Source: Alphaproteobacteria bacterium
GTDB taxonomy: Bacteria; Pseudomonadota; Alphaproteobacteria; ATCC43930; CGMCC-115725
Length of the DNA stretch: 64,000 nucleotides
Direction of reading: 5' to 3'
Assembly (NCBI GenBank): GCA_030041385.1
Contig: JASHNY010000020.1
Coordinates: 43,562-107,561 of the forward strand
Of this stretch, positions 63,753 to 64,000 are shown piece after piece (position 1 is the stretch's first letter; every line of letters begins with the position of its first letter). A model generated the notes under the pieces. It was not told the origin of the DNA. It made no database searches and was given only the letters and a program-made list of their open reading frames with translations. The position numbers and the translations under genes were made by a program.

Positions 63753-64000
63753 ATGAACCTGACGCCGCGGGAAAAGGACAAATTGCTGATATCGGTCGCG
63801 GCCATGGTCGCCGAGCGGCGGCTCCGGCGCGGCGTGAAATTGAATTACCCCGAGGCGGTGGCGCTGATCACCGATTACGTGCTCGAAGGCGCGCGCGACG
63901 GCAGAACCGTCGCCGAATTGATGCGCGACGGGGGCACCGTGCTGACCCGCTCGCAGGTCATGGAGGGAGTGGCCGACATGATCCGCGAGATCCAGGTCGA
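63753..64000 (+). CDS. ureA: Urease subunit gamma, 3' end missing
   Basis: The first 82 codons of a urease gamma subunit, cut by the right edge. [35 protein letters not shown] and the following [21 protein letters not shown] are diagnostic in the family, though I list them in short parts: [29 protein letters not shown]. Urease splits urea to ammonia and carbamate; beta and alpha subunits should follow beyond the window. The ATG at 63753 starts at the family-typical position, 134 bases after the hydrolase start on the other strand. Confidence 0.95.
   Translation, partial: MNLTPREKDKLLISVAAMVAERRLRRGVKLNYPEAVALITDYVLEGARDGRTVAELMRDGGTVLTRSQVMEGVADMIREIQV

Overview
The window comes from the chromosome of a high-GC alphaproteobacterium. 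The evidence is two MucR/Ros-type regulators, an LdtR-like MarR regulator, an ornithine-lipid-type acyltransferase (OlsB-like), and a gene block running murJ, trpS, nfu, tsaB-rimI, mucR, fur, olsB, plsC, miaB, phoH, ybeY, corC, lnt, whose order is familiar from Rhodospirillales and Hyphomicrobiales. I cannot name a species from the sequence. Genes are dense, often overlap by 4 bases, and many start with GTG or TTG. I see no insertion sequence, prophage or CRISPR array.

Layout. 1-3.7 kb: catabolic genes (HpcH-type aldolase cut by the left edge, TauD-type dioxygenase, 3-hydroxyisobutyryl-CoA hydrolase, 3-hydroxyisobutyrate dehydrogenase), the last two being consecutive steps of valine breakdown. 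3.7-5.7 kb: regulators and a phosphatase-like/Doc-like pair. 6-12 kb: glyA, nrdR, ribD, ribE, ribH, nusB, thiL, a typical block that here lacks ribBA and carries a small antisense secreted-protein gene. 12-18 kb: a lone polysaccharide export lipoprotein, KDG-kinase-like sugar kinase, SDR, VanB-type reductase, XRE-cupin regulator and class II aldolase. 18.1-20 kb: tRNA-Phe followed by an unusual AAA+ ATPase with a tandem-repeat linker. 20.3-33 kb: the long minus-strand core block. 33-44 kb: dapB, nth, bactofilin, adenosine-kinase-like gene, typA, O-antigen-ligase-like gene, rpsD and a CBS-domain membrane protein. 44-49 kb: a minus-strand set of CoA-transferase, penicillin acylase and threonine ammonia-lyase with 4-base overlaps. 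49-56 kb: hydroxyproline epimerase, GST, two c-type cytochromes, a patatin-like protein lacking its catalytic residues, and a BKACE plus two-subunit CoA-transferase module. 56-58.5 kb: an ECF sigma factor followed by a DUF4142 protein and a cupredoxin, with a sigma-E-like promoter between. 58.5-64 kb: VOC and metallo-beta-lactamase-fold proteins, a gamma-glutamyltransferase-family enzyme, and the beginning of a urease locus (ureD, then ureA cut by the right edge) interrupted by an antisense secreted hydrolase.

The strongest candidates for something new are the repeat-linker ATPase beside tRNA-Phe, the patatin pseudoenzyme beside the cytochromes, the Doc-like protein with an altered Fic motif, and the single-ORF TsaB-RimI fusion without an ordinary start codon. 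Several intergenic spaces hold related inverted-repeat elements. All functional statements rest on reading translated sequence and motifs; no database search was run.
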